A DNA stretch of 64,000 nt from Ulvibacterium marinum (GTDB taxonomy: Bacteria; Bacteroidota; Bacteroidia; Flavobacteriales; Flavobacteriaceae): assembly GCF_003626755.1 (NCBI RefSeq), contig NZ_RBCJ01000002.1:434001-498000 (forward strand). Reading direction: 5' to 3'. Shown in pieces: positions 63,090 through 64,000 of the stretch. Numbering within the stretch: the stretch's first letter is position 1; each line of letters begins with the position of its first letter. The notes beneath the pieces are model-generated. The model ran no database searches and was not told where the DNA came from. It saw only the letters and a program-made list of their open reading frames with translations. The translations under genes were made by a program, and so were the position numbers.

Positions 63090-64000
63090 ATGATCAATCT
63101 ATCTAAAGTTTTCCTCGGTATGCTATTGAATTTGTTAGTACTTCTTTTTTGGGTAAGTACCGGAGAGGCCCATGCACAAAAACATTACTCCTCCGTTAGC
63201 GTGAACAAGAACAATGGAAAGACTACCATTACGGTCAAAAATGGCAACAAAAAGAGTTTTTCGTTAGAATTTGAAGGGGACATCACATTATCAGATGACG
63301 ACAAGGACATTAAGGCCATTTCAAGGGGTGGTTATATGGAAATTAAAAAATCTGCATTCGGTAATCGGCGACGTATTTTTATGGAGCCTGGAACCAACGG
63401 GAAGCTCATCAAGAAGTATTATGTAGGCGGTTCGGAGGAAAACTTCGAATCCGAAGGAAGAAAATGGCTGGCCGAAATACTTCCGGAAGTGCTTCGGTCA
63501 TCGACCTTGGGGGCCAAACAACGGGTAAATCGGTTCTATAAAAAAGGAGGTTCCCAAGCCGTGCTTCAAGAAGTCGGAAATATGGATAGCGACCATGTTA
63601 AATCCACATATATAAGACTTTTATTGGACAAAAACCCGAATAACAATGATTTGACGGCCATATTGAACGTTGTTGGAAATGATATCAGCTCCGATCACCA
63701 CAAAGCACAAATCCTTAAACACAAAACGAAGACATTTTTATCTACAGATGGTACAACAGCCGCTTATATAGAAGCAACAGGTAAAATAAGTTCCGACCAT
63801 CACAAGGCGGAAGTACTCAAAAAATCCATAAGGGACGGTGAAATTTCCGAGACTCGGATGAAATCCCTTTTCGCGATTACCGAAAATATCAGTTCTGACC
63901 ATCATAAGGCACAAGTGTTGTTGACCGTATTGAAAAACAGGCCTCTCAATACCGAAAACATTAACGTATTGATCGCCACATCGCAAAGCATCAATTCCGA
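63090..64000 (+). CDS. Secreted solenoid-repeat protein (3' end outside window)
   Basis: At least 303 residues, running off the window. It starts MINLSKVFLGMLLNLLVLLF with a Sec signal ending near TGEAHAQ. A beta-rich region of about 100 residues (TTITVKNGNKKSFSLEFEGD) is followed by helical repeats of about 37 residues with the core ISSDHHKAxxL: seen as DISSDHHKAQIL, KISSDHHKAEVL and NISSDHHKAQVL, with MDSDHVKSTY and QSINS as less regular ones. Similar repeats occur in HEAT-like tails of Bacteroidota envelope proteins. Function unknown. Confidence 0.75.
   Translation, partial: MINLSKVFLGMLLNLLVLLFWVSTGEAHAQKHYSSVSVNKNNGKTTITVKNGNKKSFSLEFEGDITLSDDDKDIKAISRGGYMEIKKSAFGNRRRIFMEPGTNGKLIKKYYVGGSEENFESEGRKWLAEILPEVLRSSTLGAKQRVNRFYKKGGSQAVLQEVGNMDSDHVKSTYIRLLLDKNPNNNDLTAILNVVGNDISSDHHKAQILKHKTKTFLSTDGTTAAYIEATGKISSDHHKAEVLKKSIRDGEISETRMKSLFAITENISSDHHKAQVLLTVLKNRPLNTENINVLIATSQSINS

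Noticed and set aside
1-64000. CRISPR arrays, rRNA, tRNA, insertion sequences, prophage
   Set aside because: No spaced repeat series, no tRNA-like cloverleaf or rRNA core sequence, and no transposase or phage structural protein was seen.

Overview
The window is a chromosomal segment of a member of the Bacteroidota, most likely a marine Flavobacteriaceae. The evidence is a type IX secretion type-B sorting domain (28791-30035), a SusC-like plug protein and a TonB-dependent receptor, Bacteroidota-typical families (DUF6090, DUF4251, DUF2911, DUF1080, DUF5916), many Sec and lipoprotein signals, a menaquinone gene (menB), low GC, few Shine-Dalgarno sites, and two promoters that fit the TTTG-N19-TAnnTTTG layout. 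I saw no rRNA, tRNA, CRISPR array, prophage or insertion sequence. The first gene (helicase) and the last gene (repeat protein) run off the ends.

Layout. 0-10 kb: helicase, glycosyltransferase, FMN hydroxy-acid dehydrogenase, DUF6090, MenB, left-handed beta-helix protein, serine hydrolase, 2-hydroxyacid dehydrogenase, pirin, DUF2452. 10.5-14.7 kb: a four-gene envelope operon (haem c/FG-GAP lipoprotein, 3D-domain lipoprotein, amidase lipoprotein, M14 peptidase). 14.7-22.3 kb: a 58-residue membrane protein, a von Willebrand A lipoprotein, a YdjC deacetylase with a DUF5916 barrel, then XdhC, a MobA-like nucleotidyltransferase and an amidohydrolase. 22.3-28.5 kb: a protealysin-like M4 protease overlapping its probable emfourin inhibitor, a MG2/TonB-plug protein, an ECF sigma factor with a membrane partner, and a GntR regulator with a perfect operator palindrome. 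28.8-40.2 kb: a secreted type-B protein, a lipoprotein, a 5'-truncated DUF4251 gene, two exported methyltransferases, a di-haem peroxidase with a CxxC partner, an EF-G paralogue and an SLC12-like transporter. 40.4-43.2 kb: a DUF1080 / Gfo-Idh-MocA / DUF1080 operon for sugar oxidation chemistry.

The most interesting locus is 43.4-46.7 kb. Three translationally coupled genes encode a catalytically dead C39-like domain fused to VKOR and a DsbA-like thioredoxin domain, a DUF6734-type protein with a glycosyltransferase-like DGD motif, and an unknown protein. They converge on an unlisted 51-residue open frame with a double-glycine leader and a core with six cysteines and five tyrosines. I read this as a candidate disulfide-rich (possibly glycosylated) peptide natural-product system.

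47-64 kb: EamA transporter, intact DUF4251 protein, an orphan C-terminal fragment, two SRPBCC proteins, an internally deleted SDR gene before an AraC regulator, an MBL-fold hydrolase, a TonB receptor divergent from a LytS/LytTR two-component pair, a membrane-spanning HTH protein next to a secreted jelly-roll protein, a frameshifted DUF2911-TPR gene, a VAO-family flavoprotein with a small lipoprotein, and the start of a solenoid repeat protein. Gene decay (31.0, 48.5, 50.1 and 60.3 kb) is a recurring theme of the right half.
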